DNA of 64,000 bases from positions 124,001 to 188,000 of the forward strand of contig NZ_PYAV01000006.1 in assembly GCF_003014715.1 (NCBI RefSeq). Direction: 5' to 3'. This document shows, one piece after another, positions 52,482 through 60,925 of this stretch; position 1 is the first letter of the stretch; each line of letters starts with the position of its first letter. Source of the DNA: Salsuginibacillus halophilus (GTDB lineage Bacteria; Bacillota; Bacilli; Bacillales; Marinococcaceae). Made by a program: the position numbers and the translations under genes. Below the pieces are notes generated by a model. It was not told the origin of the DNA. It made no database searches and saw only the letters and a list, made by a program, of their open reading frames with translations.

Positions 52482-53255
52482 TTACCGCTGAATTCTGCTT
52501 TCAAGTTCATCAAAAATGCCAGGTGTACCGACCTGTACAAAAATGCCTTGCGCTTCATCTTGACGCTTCACTTTACCGCCGGCTTCTTCTACGATCAAAA
52601 GGCCTGCTGCCACATCCCAGTCTTTCAGCTTTAATTCCCAATAAGCATCAAGACGACCGGCCGCTACCATTGAAAGATCAAGAGCCGCGCTTCCCATCCG
52701 GCGCAGACCGCCGACATTTGGCAGAAGTTCTGCTACATAGTTGATATTGTTATCAGGATGTGTTCCTTTGTCATACGGAAAGCCTGTACCAACCACTGCT
52801 TCTTGAAGCGTTGTTCGACCGCTTACTTGAATCTGCTCACCATTTAAATAAGCACCGCCGCTTTTGACTGCTTCAAACATTTCTCCAAGACGCGGGGCAT
52901 AGACAAAACCGGCGACGGTTTCACCTTCGTGCCGGAGCGCAACAGAAATACAAAACATCGGCAGGCCGCGGGCGTAATTGACAGTTCCATCAATTGGATC
53001 GATCACCCATTCATAGCCAGCTGATCCTTCCACGCGGTCACTTTCCTCTGTAACAATTGCGTGAGAAGCGTACGTTTTACGAATCTTCTCTTTCAAAAAG
53101 TTTTCTGTCCACGTATCGACTTCGGTCACTAAATCGATCGCTGCGGTTTTATGTTCCACTTCCATCGGCTTTTCAAACCGGCGCATCTGTTCTTCTCCAG
53201 CTTCTCGTGCCCACGCTTTTACTTCATTCAGCATGACCTGCCATTCTTCTTGCAC
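52482..53255 (-). CDS. Inositol monophosphatase family protein
   Basis: 257 residues from GTG 53255, the best start although its ribosome site is weak; ATG seven codons later is an alternative. Lithium-sensitive phosphatase metal motifs: VTEVD near 43, then WVIDPIDGTVNYARGLP (about 80-97) and the C-terminal WDVAAGLLIVEEAGG. It hydrolyses inositol-1-phosphate or related sugar phosphates with Mg2+; the same fold includes NADP and 3',5'-bisphosphate phosphatases. Upstream of ung on the same strand. Confidence 0.9.
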   Translation of the reverse strand: MQEEWQVMLNEVKAWAREAGEEQMRRFEKPMEVEHKTAAIDLVTEVDTWTENFLKEKIRKTYASHAIVTEESDRVEGSAGYEWVIDPIDGTVNYARGLPMFCISVALRHEGETVAGFVYAPRLGEMFEAVKSGGAYLNGEQIQVSGRTTLQEAVVGTGFPYDKGTHPDNNINYVAELLPNVGGLRRMGSAALDLSMVAAGRLDAYWELKLKDWDVAAGLLIVEEAGGKVKRQDEAQGIFVQVGTPGIFDELESRIQR

Positions 53256-53284
53256 TAAGATCCCAGCCTTTCTCTGCCTTAACT

Positions 53285-54298
53285 TTATTTGTGAGTTTCA
53301 TGGCTTTCATCAAAGTAAAATACTTGATTTCCACCCTCTTCTTTTCCGCGGTACATCGCAGCATCTGCTTCTTGAATTAACCGCTCAAAAGATCGATGGT
53401 CGTCTGCATCCATGATTGTACTAATGCCAATGCAGGCTTCTGGTGTTACTTCACCTTTAGAGGTTGTCACCGGGGCTACAAGCGCTTGAAGTACTTGCTT
53501 ACCCACGCGCATCAATTCTCCATTCGTCAGCTGCTCAGCCTCACGGGCGATCACAAACTCATCGCCGCTGATACGGGCAACAAAACCGTTCAACTGTGCC
53601 GCTTCGGCTTTCAAACGATGCGCTACCGCCTGCAGCACTTCGTCTCCTACATGATGGCCAAGATTATCATTTATTGATTTAAATCCGTTTAAATCAATAA
53701 ATAAAACGGCTAATGCATCATGCGCTTCCTTCACTCTCTCCTCCCACGTATCCATTAAGTATTTACGGTTAGGTAAACGCGTTAAAGGATCGTGGTTTGC
53801 ATGAAAATGCATCTTCTTTTCGTTTTCTTTCCGCTCAGTCACATCGGTCGTTAAGCCAATAAAATATAAAAGCTCGTCATCATCATCATATACTGGACTA
53901 ATTCTTAGTTCATTCCAGAAAATGCTTCCGTCTTTTTTATGGTTTAAAATTTCTACAACGACCGGCTCACGGCGTTGTATAGCGTTGCGAAGCTCCTTAA
54001 TTGTATCAACGGACGTTTCCGGTCCCTGCATAAACCGACAGTTTCGACCGAGAACATCTTCTATGGTGTATTGCGTAATTTCTGTAAATGCCGGGTTCAC
54101 AAATATTAAAGGGTTGTCAGGCTGTTTTGGATCAGAAATGGCGACGCCGGTATGAATGTGTTCAATAACCGCGGCCATTTTCCGATATTCATTGTAAAAT
54201 TGATCGATCTTCTCCTTTAGTTCTTCTGCATTGCGAACAATTGTGGATGGATCTTGGGCATCCATTTCCGCAATCCAAGCACTCGGATTAAAAGTCAT
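53285..54298 (-). CDS. LOV-domain diguanylate cyclase (blue-light GGDEF protein)
   Basis: 337 residues from ATG 54298 (GGAGG 5 nt upstream). An N-terminal helix is followed by a PAS domain (about 45-155) that carries the LOV signature GRNCRFMQG; its Cys (about 87) is the position that bonds to FMN on blue light in YtvA. Asn and Gln of the flavin pocket (FWNELRISPV, then IGLTTDVTE) follow. A short coiled linker joins a GGDEF domain (about 165-330), whose active loop reads RISGDEF; the I-site RxxD is absent. It should make c-di-GMP in response to light. No phosphodiesterase partner is nearby. Confidence 0.9.
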   Translation of the reverse strand: MTFNPSAWIAEMDAQDPSTIVRNAEELKEKIDQFYNEYRKMAAVIEHIHTGVAISDPKQPDNPLIFVNPAFTEITQYTIEDVLGRNCRFMQGPETSVDTIKELRNAIQRREPVVVEILNHKKDGSIFWNELRISPVYDDDDELLYFIGLTTDVTERKENEKKMHFHANHDPLTRLPNRKYLMDTWEERVKEAHDALAVLFIDLNGFKSINDNLGHHVGDEVLQAVAHRLKAEAAQLNGFVARISGDEFVIAREAEQLTNGELMRVGKQVLQALVAPVTTSKGEVTPEACIGISTIMDADDHRSFERLIQEADAAMYRGKEEGGNQVFYFDESHETHK

Positions 54299-54428
54299 TT
54301 TTTCCTCCACCTTTTCTGTGAAACGACTAAGGTACGGCTTAAACTATATACCCGATTCTAAAAACCTAGGAACATACTTTTTAAAATGTTGTTCCAAATG
54401 ATTCATTCGTTATATAAAGAGAGGGCGT

Positions 54429-54436
54429 GCTATAAT
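54429..54436 (+). promoter_or_regulatory. Extended -10 promoter of the DedA gene
   Basis: GCTATAAT at 54429-54436, preceded by T to give TGCTATAAT, about 25 bp before the start codon. Confidence 0.55.
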
Positions 54437-54461
54437 ATAGGCGTCAGAAAGGAGTTACCTC

Positions 54462-55052
54462 ATGCTCGAATTTATTCTTTCCACTTTGGAATCACTCGGT
54501 TTGTTCGGGCTGTTTATCGGCGTTGCTGTTGAAGCACTCTCAATCCCGTTTCCGGCCGCTGTTTTTATGCTTGCTTACGGCTATATTCTTGACCCTGATC
54601 CTATCAGCTGGATTTGGCTCAGCTTAGGATCTGCAGTTATCTATACATTGATCAGCTTTATACCCTACGCCTTTGCAAAACGCTACGAAAACTGGGTCCA
54701 GAAAAAAGTGAAACATTCAAAAATCGAAAAAATGACGAGGTACGTGAAAAAATACGGCGACTGGGTTGTAGCTGTCGGCCGTGTGCTCGGTATGGGCTAT
54801 ATTGCTTATACTGCATCCGTCTCAAATATATCCAGCGTCCGCTACGCCATTTTTACGTTTATTGGCGTTCTTCCGACAGCATTTGTCATGTTTTATCTTG
54901 GTCAACTCGGGAACATCGAAGCGGTTTATGAATGGTTTCAACGCTCACAGTACGTCATTTTTTCCTTGTTAGCGACAGCGATTGGTGCGTATGTAGCTTA
55001 CCGGGCACTGCGTGCTAAAAAGTATGCAAAAGAACGATCCAGCTCCTCTTAA
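54462..55052 (+). CDS. DedA family membrane protein
   Basis: 196 residues with about five membrane or re-entrant segments; GLFGLFIGVAVEALSIPFPAAVF is the conserved N-terminal DedA region with its Glu. The usual FxRxxPxxR motif is altered: the segment reads VGRVLGMGYIAY, so Pro and the second Arg are missing. DedA proteins include UptA, which recycles undecaprenyl phosphate, and lipid scramblase relatives, so this divergent member may act on another lipid. The gene converges on rlmH, with the stops one base apart and no room for a terminator. Confidence 0.85.
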   Translation: MLEFILSTLESLGLFGLFIGVAVEALSIPFPAAVFMLAYGYILDPDPISWIWLSLGSAVIYTLISFIPYAFAKRYENWVQKKVKHSKIEKMTRYVKKYGDWVVAVGRVLGMGYIAYTASVSNISSVRYAIFTFIGVLPTAFVMFYLGQLGNIEAVYEWFQRSQYVIFSLLATAIGAYVAYRALRAKKYAKERSSSS

Positions 55053-55053
55053 T

Positions 55054-55533
55054 TTATTTATGATACGGCGTACCCTTCTGGATTTGAAAAGCACGGTATA
55101 CTTGTTCTAAAAGCATGAGCCTCATGAGCTGATGAGGGAAAGTTAGTTTTGAGAATGACCAGGAGAAGTCAGCTCGTTTCAGCACTTGTCGACTTAAGCC
55201 GAGCGATCCGCCAATAACAAATGTTACTTTACTTTGACCATACACTGCTAAATCATCAAGTTTAGAAGCGAGGGTTTCGGAGCTGATCATCTTTCCCTCT
55301 GGATCAAGTGCAATTACGTAAGTGTCTTTTGGCACTTTCTGCAGGATTTTTTCTCCTTCAGTTTCTTTAACTTTCGCTTCTTCTTTTTCACTGAATTTAT
55401 CCGGCGCCGGTGCATCAGGGACTTCAACAATATTTACCTTTACCTGGTTACTCAGCCGTTTTTCATATTCTTCGATGCCGGTCTTTAAGTATTTTTCCTT
55501 CAGTTTCCCTACTGCTATAATTGTAATCTGCAT
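55054..55533 (-). CDS. rlmH: 23S rRNA pseudouridine-1915 N3-methyltransferase
   Basis: 159 residues, standard length. SPOUT-fold motifs [10 protein letters not shown] (SAM knot) and [19 protein letters not shown]-type C-terminal helix are intact. It methylates pseudouridine 1915 of 23S rRNA in the 70S ribosome. It lies downstream of yyzF and htrA, as in other bacilli near the origin. Confidence 0.96.
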   Translation of the reverse strand: MQITIIAVGKLKEKYLKTGIEEYEKRLSNQVKVNIVEVPDAPAPDKFSEKEEAKVKETEGEKILQKVPKDTYVIALDPEGKMISSETLASKLDDLAVYGQSKVTFVIGGSLGLSRQVLKRADFSWSFSKLTFPHQLMRLMLLEQVYRAFQIQKGTPYHK

Positions 55534-55556
55534 AGTTTTTGCCTCGCTTTTCGTGC

Positions 55557-55887
55557 TTTTTCCACAAGTGGCATTTATTTTTCCGACCGTCTATTTATCC
55601 ACAGAACGCGAAGTTGTCAACACAGTTATCCACATGTTAACTTCAATCGGATGCTGGACGTTCGATTTCGTATACCGGACGTTCAGTGCAGAAATTGCAC
55701 GTCTTGTCAGCATTCTCACTTGTTACTTCTTCGAGTACTGGAAATTCTCCATATGTATCCACGATGTCATCAAGTGCGTTATCCACATGTTCACTGCATG
55801 ATAAAATCATTGGTCCACCCCTTTCATATCTGCATTTTATTGTAACATATCCACAAAGGGTTCGTCGGCAACATCAAGTTATACACA
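55557..55887 (+). other. DnaA-box cluster
   Basis: Three perfect DnaA boxes TTATCCACA at 55595-55603, 55626-55634 and 55779-55787, plus near matches TTTTCCACA (55557-55565), ATATCCACA (55847-55855) and TTATACACA (55879-55887), all on the + strand. The cluster spans yyzF and both its flanks. dnaA and dnaN are not in the window, so this is not the standard oriC locus. Confidence 0.75.
55643..55810 (-). CDS. yyzF: CxxH/CxxC zinc-ribbon-like small protein YyzF
   Basis: 55 residues: an N-terminal CSEH, an acidic middle, then CNFC before the end, which is the CxxH/CxxC layout of the small YyzF proteins found between htrA and rlmH in bacilli. ATG 55810 has AAGGGG 7 nt upstream. Probably a metal-binding protein of unknown role. 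Two perfect DnaA boxes lie within or at the edge of the region, one inside the coding sequence. Confidence 0.85.
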   Translation of the reverse strand: MILSCSEHVDNALDDIVDTYGEFPVLEEVTSENADKTCNFCTERPVYEIERPASD

Positions 55888-55917
55888 AAACAGCACCGGA
55901 TTAAAAACCGGTGCTGT
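55886..55917. terminator. Terminator copy on the left of repeat G
   Basis: AAAACAGCACCGG pairs with CCGGTGCTGT; on the minus strand it is followed by TTTTG. The same stem recurs at 56390-56420 on the other side of repeat G. Confidence 0.75.
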
Positions 55918-56389
55918 CAGCGTGTAGACAAACTGTCAAGAAAAGCGAAGGCTGACGCCGCTTTTCGGCGGACGCTTGCACTGTTCCTGGTGGCGTCGCC
56001 GCCGGCGCTCGTCAGCCTTGCGTCATTTGATGGTCATGAATTGTAGAGAGCCTTTTGATCAAGCGATATTTAGATGAATCAATTTCATAATAACGCTTCA
56101 TGAGCGACCAAGCGAACCATATACAATGGAAATCCTTAATGATCCGTTAACTAACAAGTAACCGAAACAAAAGACGGCGACTCCCAGAGGATCATGCGCA
56201 GGCTGAAGATCCACTTTTTCGAATGGTCTTCATTCGAAAAAGTTAGCTGAAGCCAAGCCCTCGGGAAAGCGTCCGTCTGGCGTGAAGGTCACGTTCATGA
56301 TCTGGTTTTTTCTCTTAATAGGGACCCCGCGGATCTCCGGGAAGTAAGTCGTCCGTGAATCTTAGGTTTTGTGCTTTATCGACAGTATG
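55918..56389 (+). mobile_element. MITE-like repeat copy G (with compensatory hairpin change)
   Basis: 472-bp copy with both ends: CAGCGTGTAGACAAAC at left and, reverse-complemented, CATACTGTCGATAAAG at right. Compared with copy C it lacks part of the left half (the CCTCAACTTCCTCGGC block). The internal hairpin reads CTTTTTCGAAT (56214-56224) with ATTCGAAAAAG (56232-56242): the G-to-T change in one arm is matched by C-to-A in the other. Terminator stems stand at both edges. Confidence 0.78.
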
Positions 56390-56424
56390 ACAGCAAGCAC
56401 CGGATAGAGACCGGTGCTGTTTTG
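56390..56424. terminator. Terminator of htrA, right copy
   Basis: A GCACCGG/CCGGTGC stem with outer ACAGC/GCTGT and TTTTGTT on the + side, directly after the htrA stop (minus strand). The loop and one base near the arm differ from the left copy, suggesting an old duplication. Confidence 0.7.
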
Positions 56425-57657
56425 TTAAAACTGCTGCTGTTGTGGTTGCAGCTGAACTTCTAAAGTTTCCTGACTGTTGCCGCGGTATATGCTGACTTCA
56501 ATTGTTCCATCACTTTCTGCTTCGTTATATAAATATTGACGCAGATCGTGACCATCGGCAATCGGTTGACCGTCGATTTCTATAATGACATCGTACTCCT
56601 GCAACCCAGCTTCTGCTGCTGGACTACCAGTTATAACGTCCATAATGAATACACCTTCTTCAACGTCTTCTGGAAGGCCGAGCGTTTCCTGCCAGTGATA
56701 GCTCGGAATTTCAGAAAGTGAACTAATGCTGACGCCCATCTCAGGCCGCTGCACTTCACCGAATTGTTCAAGATCCTCAATCACAGGTAGAGCAATCGAT
56801 GTTGGAATGGCAAAGCCAATTCCTTCAACCGCAGCTTGGGCAATTTTCATCGAGTTAATCCCAATGACATCACCATTAATGTTGATTAAAGCTCCTCCGC
56901 TGTTTCCAGGATTAATCGCTGCATCGGTTTGGAGCACTTCTGCGTTCCAGTCCATTTGCCCGTCACCTGTTAAATCTACAGGGATGCTTCGCTCTGTAGC
57001 ACTTATAATGCCTTGAGTAACGGTTCGTGAAAACTCCGGGCCAAGCGGATTACCAATTGCAATTGCCGGTTCACCGCTTCTTAATGTTTCAGAGTCACCG
57101 AAATTAGCTACGGTTTCTACTTCGTCTGAAGGGATGCGCAGCACCGCCAGATCGGTAAGTACATCTTCACCTAAAATTTCTGCTTCTACGCGCGATCCAG
57201 AGGCTAGACTAACCTCAACCTGGCCTGCACCTTCGATCACATGCTGATTTGTAACGATATAAGCGCTGTCACCTTCTTCCCGGTAAACCACGCCGGAACC
57301 TGTCCCTTCATTCACACCTTCATTGGACCAAAAATCCGACTGCTGCAAGTTAAAAACACCTACAACGGCTTTAGATACACCTTCCACCGCTTCGCTGATA
57401 TCAGTATTAATATCTAAGCTTACTTCTTCTGTTTCGACAACTTCTTCTTCAATCCCGTTTTCACGTTCTTCCGGGCCGGCCGTTTCCTCATCCTCCATTG
57501 TACTTAACAACCAGGGTGAGGCAGCTAAGATGATACCTGCACCGATAAAAGCTCCGCCAATACCCGCAAAAAAACCACCCCACGGCTTGGCTTTTGTTTT
57601 CGTTGTCCGGCTGGTATGTTCTTCTGAAGTCGGATGTTGATCGTCATAATTTGACAT
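56425..57657 (-). CDS. htrA: HtrA-type serine protease
   Basis: 410 residues from ATG 57657 (AAAGGTGG 8 nt upstream). A cytoplasmic tail and one membrane anchor (about 28-50) precede an acidic linker, a trypsin-like domain with triad His in TNQHVIEG, Asp in TDLAVLRI and Ser in NPGNSGGALIN, and a C-terminal PDZ domain. It is a surface quality-control protease/chaperone of the DegP class; in Bacillus subtilis this locus is yyxA (htrC), next to the walRK operon. 230 bp separate it from walJ. Confidence 0.93.
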   Translation of the reverse strand: MSNYDDQHPTSEEHTSRTTKTKAKPWGGFFAGIGGAFIGAGIILAASPWLLSTMEDEETAGPEERENGIEEEVVETEEVSLDINTDISEAVEGVSKAVVGVFNLQQSDFWSNEGVNEGTGSGVVYREEGDSAYIVTNQHVIEGAGQVEVSLASGSRVEAEILGEDVLTDLAVLRIPSDEVETVANFGDSETLRSGEPAIAIGNPLGPEFSRTVTQGIISATERSIPVDLTGDGQMDWNAEVLQTDAAINPGNSGGALININGDVIGINSMKIAQAAVEGIGFAIPTSIALPVIEDLEQFGEVQRPEMGVSISSLSEIPSYHWQETLGLPEDVEEGVFIMDVITGSPAAEAGLQEYDVIIEIDGQPIADGHDLRQYLYNEAESDGTIEVSIYRGNSQETLEVQLQPQQQQF

Positions 57658-57884
57658 ATGCACGCCCACCTTTCATCAAAAAGTCGGTCCGCTAATCACA
57701 CGCCTTTATTTTCAAGCTTAAACAATATTATTTTAGCCGTTTTCTAAATCAGTCGTCCAGCGCTTAAACCGCAATCAGAGAATTTCCCAATATTTAGTTC
57801 AGTGGCCTGACCCATCAAGTATTGAGAAAGGCGTTCTGTTGATGCGCAGGATTGTGATGTTAGACTTACCAACCTTGATTGATT

Positions 57885-58679
57885 TTAAACAGCAGTCAGC
57901 GTGGAAGGACGATCAGGATCAGTATCAAACAACAGCGGTGCACTGCCGGCATCAAAACCTCGTGTAGCAAGGGTTTGTTCCACAGTCATCCGTGCCAGAT
58001 CCTTCATGTTATTGTCTTTACTCAAATGGGCTAAATACACAGCCTGCGTGCGCTCGCCGATAATATCTGCTAAGGCTTTTCCGGCATCTTCATTCGAAAC
58101 GTGACCTCGATCACCGAGAATACGACGCTTTACATTCCATGGATAACGCCCCATGCGGAGCATATTTAAATCATGGTTTGCTTCAAAAATGAGCGCATCT
58201 GCGTTTTGAACCTTTGATTTAATCTGTTCACTCACGTAACCCATATCTGTCGCCAAAGCGAGCTTACGTCCTTCATGATGAAACACAAAAAACATTGGAT
58301 CTGCTGCGTCATGTGAAACACTAAACGTCTCAATATCAATATCTCCAAACAGAGCGCATTCATTCGCTTCAAGTGTAAACTTTTGATCAAGTGGAATTGG
58401 ACCGATCGAATCTGTCATCGCCTGCCACGTTTTTTCATTTGCATAAATCGGCAGTCGATGCTTACGCGCAAGCACCCCTGCGCCTTTAATATGATCGCTG
58501 TGCTCGTGCGAAATTAACAGCCCATCCAAGTCAGCAGGACGCCGTCCGACGTCTTGTAAAAGCGCCTCAATCTTTTTACCGCTGAGCCCCGCATCAATCA
58601 ATAAGCGCTGCCGACTGGTTTCTACATAAACTGCGTTACCTGTGCTTCCGCTCGCAAGTACACTCATATTTAACCCCAT
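57885..58679 (-). CDS. walJ: WalJ (YycJ) metallo-beta-lactamase fold hydrolase
   Basis: 264 residues; AAAGGAG 8 nt before ATG 58679. The metal motif is SHEHSDHIKG, with further ligands in SVSHDAADP and the AHLSKDNN segment. The protein is a cytoplasmic MBL-fold nuclease-like enzyme, in Bacillus linked to coordination of cell-wall growth and division with replication. It belongs to the wal operon, but a 48-bp hairpin separates it from yycI. Confidence 0.93.
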   Translation of the reverse strand: MGLNMSVLASGSTGNAVYVETSRQRLLIDAGLSGKKIEALLQDVGRRPADLDGLLISHEHSDHIKGAGVLARKHRLPIYANEKTWQAMTDSIGPIPLDQKFTLEANECALFGDIDIETFSVSHDAADPMFFVFHHEGRKLALATDMGYVSEQIKSKVQNADALIFEANHDLNMLRMGRYPWNVKRRILGDRGHVSNEDAGKALADIIGERTQAVYLAHLSKDNNMKDLARMTVEQTLATRGFDAGSAPLLFDTDPDRPSTLTAV

Positions 58680-58713
58680 GATTGCTGCTCCTTTTTAACT
58701 TAAATCGAAAAGA

Positions 58714-58760
58714 TACCCGCTTTTATTTCGAACAGTCAAAAGTCGAAATAGCAGCGGGTA
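58714..58760. other. Hairpin between yycI and walJ
   Basis: TACCCGCT and TATTTCGA pair with TCGAAATA and AGCGGGTA, with a 2x2 internal loop and an 11-nt apical loop. The T-run on the minus strand is weak (TCTTTT). It could partly terminate or process the wal transcript before walJ. Confidence 0.65.
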
Positions 58761-58800
58761 ATTAAAAGCTTTCTTTTATATAAGAATCAAGTGTCATTAG

Positions 58801-59592
58801 TTAATCGTCTTGATCCGGATTCTTAATAGATCCGGTAATCGCGTGCAGCCAAAACGTACTTTCATCATTTACATCCACTTGATACATTGGAACGAAATTC
58901 CTCACATCGCTTTGCGCCCAAAATAAACTGTGGTAACCAAAATCAATACCTGTAACTCGGTCTCCCTGACGCAGCTCATTTTCTTCCATTAAAATTTCGA
59001 GCACTTGATTTGAACTGAGAAAGTCCTGCTCTTTACCGTGTTCCTCAAACTCCATAAACGACTGCATATAGCTGTCAATATTACCGTCTTCGTTCACAAA
59101 AACGACGAGAAAATGATCACTATACGTGTAAATCAAATCATCTTGAAACCATTGATAGAATACAAGTTTCCGTTCACTTTGATCCCAATAGCCAAACTCA
59201 AACTGTTCACCATTAACGATGTACGTTTCAAGAAAATCAGATAAATCTTCGCCAATATCCTGATCACTTGAAAGTTCGAAAGGCTCTTCTAATGTTTTGT
59301 TAATAACCCCGTCTTCAATTTCATAAAGCTCACTTTCATCCTGGCTCGTATCTTCAAATACTTCTTCTGGAACATCCGCTTCATGACCGGCAATGTGCCG
59401 GCCGGATTCAATATTCTCCGGCCAGTCCGCCTCAATGATAATCTCACGTTCAGCAAGCATTTCTTCTACAGATGTTTCCGCAAGGACGCCCGTTTCATAA
59501 CTATCCTGCTTTTCTAACAGTTGATAAACTAAAAACGCGTTCAAAAATAAAAAGGTTAAAATGAAAATGGTCTTTGTTTTATTCCAGTCCAT
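58801..59592 (-). CDS. yycI: WalK regulator YycI
   Basis: 263 residues: one N-terminal membrane anchor (about 7-25) and an extracellular domain. With YycH it contacts WalK in the membrane and holds its kinase activity down in Bacillus subtilis. Sequence conservation is low apart from the VYQLLEKQ stretch after the anchor, so the call leans on size, topology and gene order. The start overlaps the end of yycH. Confidence 0.9.
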   Translation of the reverse strand: MDWNKTKTIFILTFLFLNAFLVYQLLEKQDSYETGVLAETSVEEMLAEREIIIEADWPENIESGRHIAGHEADVPEEVFEDTSQDESELYEIEDGVINKTLEEPFELSSDQDIGEDLSDFLETYIVNGEQFEFGYWDQSERKLVFYQWFQDDLIYTYSDHFLVVFVNEDGNIDSYMQSFMEFEEHGKEQDFLSSNQVLEILMEENELRQGDRVTGIDFGYHSLFWAQSDVRNFVPMYQVDVNDESTFWLHAITGSIKNPDQDD

Positions 59593-60925
59593 CTTCCGGC
59601 CCCCTATCCCGCATATCTACCGGATACCAACGACCGCCGGACTGAAGATACCAATGTGGCGTCAATGACACGAGAATATCTTGCTTCTCCATTGTGTATC
59701 CAACGCGGATATTATCGATTTCTTCACGCGCAAACGGCATATTCGCATCAACATACGTTAATAGATCCCGCCCGTTTTCAAGTTCCACGACATTTTCAGC
59801 CTCAACATACTCTTCTTCATCGAGCATAAACATCGGCCGGGCATGATGAACAATTTGACTGCCTTCTCGTGCTGTCTGAATGACATCCATACTTCGACCT
59901 GTATCTGCAAACACCGGAAGTCCTTCAGCCATCAGTCGAAATTCAACCTCGTCGGGGCTGGAGCGGCTTTCTGACCAATCATACAGTTGAAACGCATCTG
60001 TCCACCCTCCGTGCGCATTAATAAAATCAAAGGTCGAAGGTACAATATGCATGTCACTTGCACCTTGGATTTCAGTATAACCAGGGTTGTTAAAGTCGAG
60101 CTCATCCCCGCCGCTTCGCAGACGCATCATTGCACTTCCATCCGTATACGACAATGTATTTCCCTGCTCAGCATGCTGCTGAACGTAGCTTGGATCATCA
60201 AATAAAATCTGCATAAATGAATCACTCTGCAAGCTCGTCGTCGAATAAGATAACTCTTGATGAGCTACAGTTTCTTCCGGAAGATACAAAGCGGGAAGCA
60301 GGTTATCTTCATCTGTCTCGCGTTCTACTTCAAACGCTTCTATTAACTGCGGTACTTGGGAGATATAATCGTCTTCAAACACCGATGTACCGAAGTTTGA
60401 TTCGCCGACAAGCATCCGTTTCTCCTCAAAAGAGACAAGGCGGACTTGAAGTTCTTCGTTTTCTCCGCCTGGATCTGACAGCAAAATTCTATCCACTTGA
60501 TCGAGGTGGAGCGCTGATGCATGATCATCGTGTTCAAACAACACTTCCGCAATTTCCCACGGTATAGCGGTCGGAAAGGTTAACTCCGCCCAATCCCCTT
60601 CCAAATCATATACATCTGCCTCATCAATGTTTGAGACTGCGGATAAATTTTCAAAGTCTGCATCGCGAAGCTCATCAAAGAACGTGTGCATCCGCAAATC
60701 ATTTCCATCCATCATGCCGGTTGTTGCACCGTTGTTTAATATGAGCTTTTCAGGATAGATAACATCATTTAAATCCCGTTCATCACCGATCGGCTCATTT
60801 TCTACATACTCTTCACGATCCAATGTACTGTATATCGGCTGATACGTCCAAAGCTCCCATGTGAGCCATAAGCTCAATAAGATAAGACCTGCCAGTAACA
60901 CGGATTTCAAACGTTCGATAATCAT
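59579..60925 (-). CDS. yycH: WalK regulator YycH
   Basis: 448 residues: membrane anchor at about 8-26 (LAGLILLSLWLTWELWTY), then a large extracellular part rich in Asp and Glu. It partners YycI in repressing WalK. The start overlaps the walK stop (ATGA type), and the end overlaps yycI. The order walR-walK-yycH-yycI-walJ is the classic Bacillus one. No unusual truncation. Confidence 0.92.
   Translation of the reverse strand: MIIERLKSVLLAGLILLSLWLTWELWTYQPIYSTLDREEYVENEPIGDERDLNDVIYPEKLILNNGATTGMMDGNDLRMHTFFDELRDADFENLSAVSNIDEADVYDLEGDWAELTFPTAIPWEIAEVLFEHDDHASALHLDQVDRILLSDPGGENEELQVRLVSFEEKRMLVGESNFGTSVFEDDYISQVPQLIEAFEVERETDEDNLLPALYLPEETVAHQELSYSTTSLQSDSFMQILFDDPSYVQQHAEQGNTLSYTDGSAMMRLRSGGDELDFNNPGYTEIQGASDMHIVPSTFDFINAHGGWTDAFQLYDWSESRSSPDEVEFRLMAEGLPVFADTGRSMDVIQTAREGSQIVHHARPMFMLDEEEYVEAENVVELENGRDLLTYVDANMPFAREEIDNIRVGYTMEKQDILVSLTPHWYLQSGGRWYPVDMRDRGPEDGLE

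Noticed and set aside
55557-55887. Chromosomal origin oriC
   Set aside because: dnaA, dnaN and an obvious AT-rich unwinding element are absent; a DnaA-box cluster is the most that can be said.
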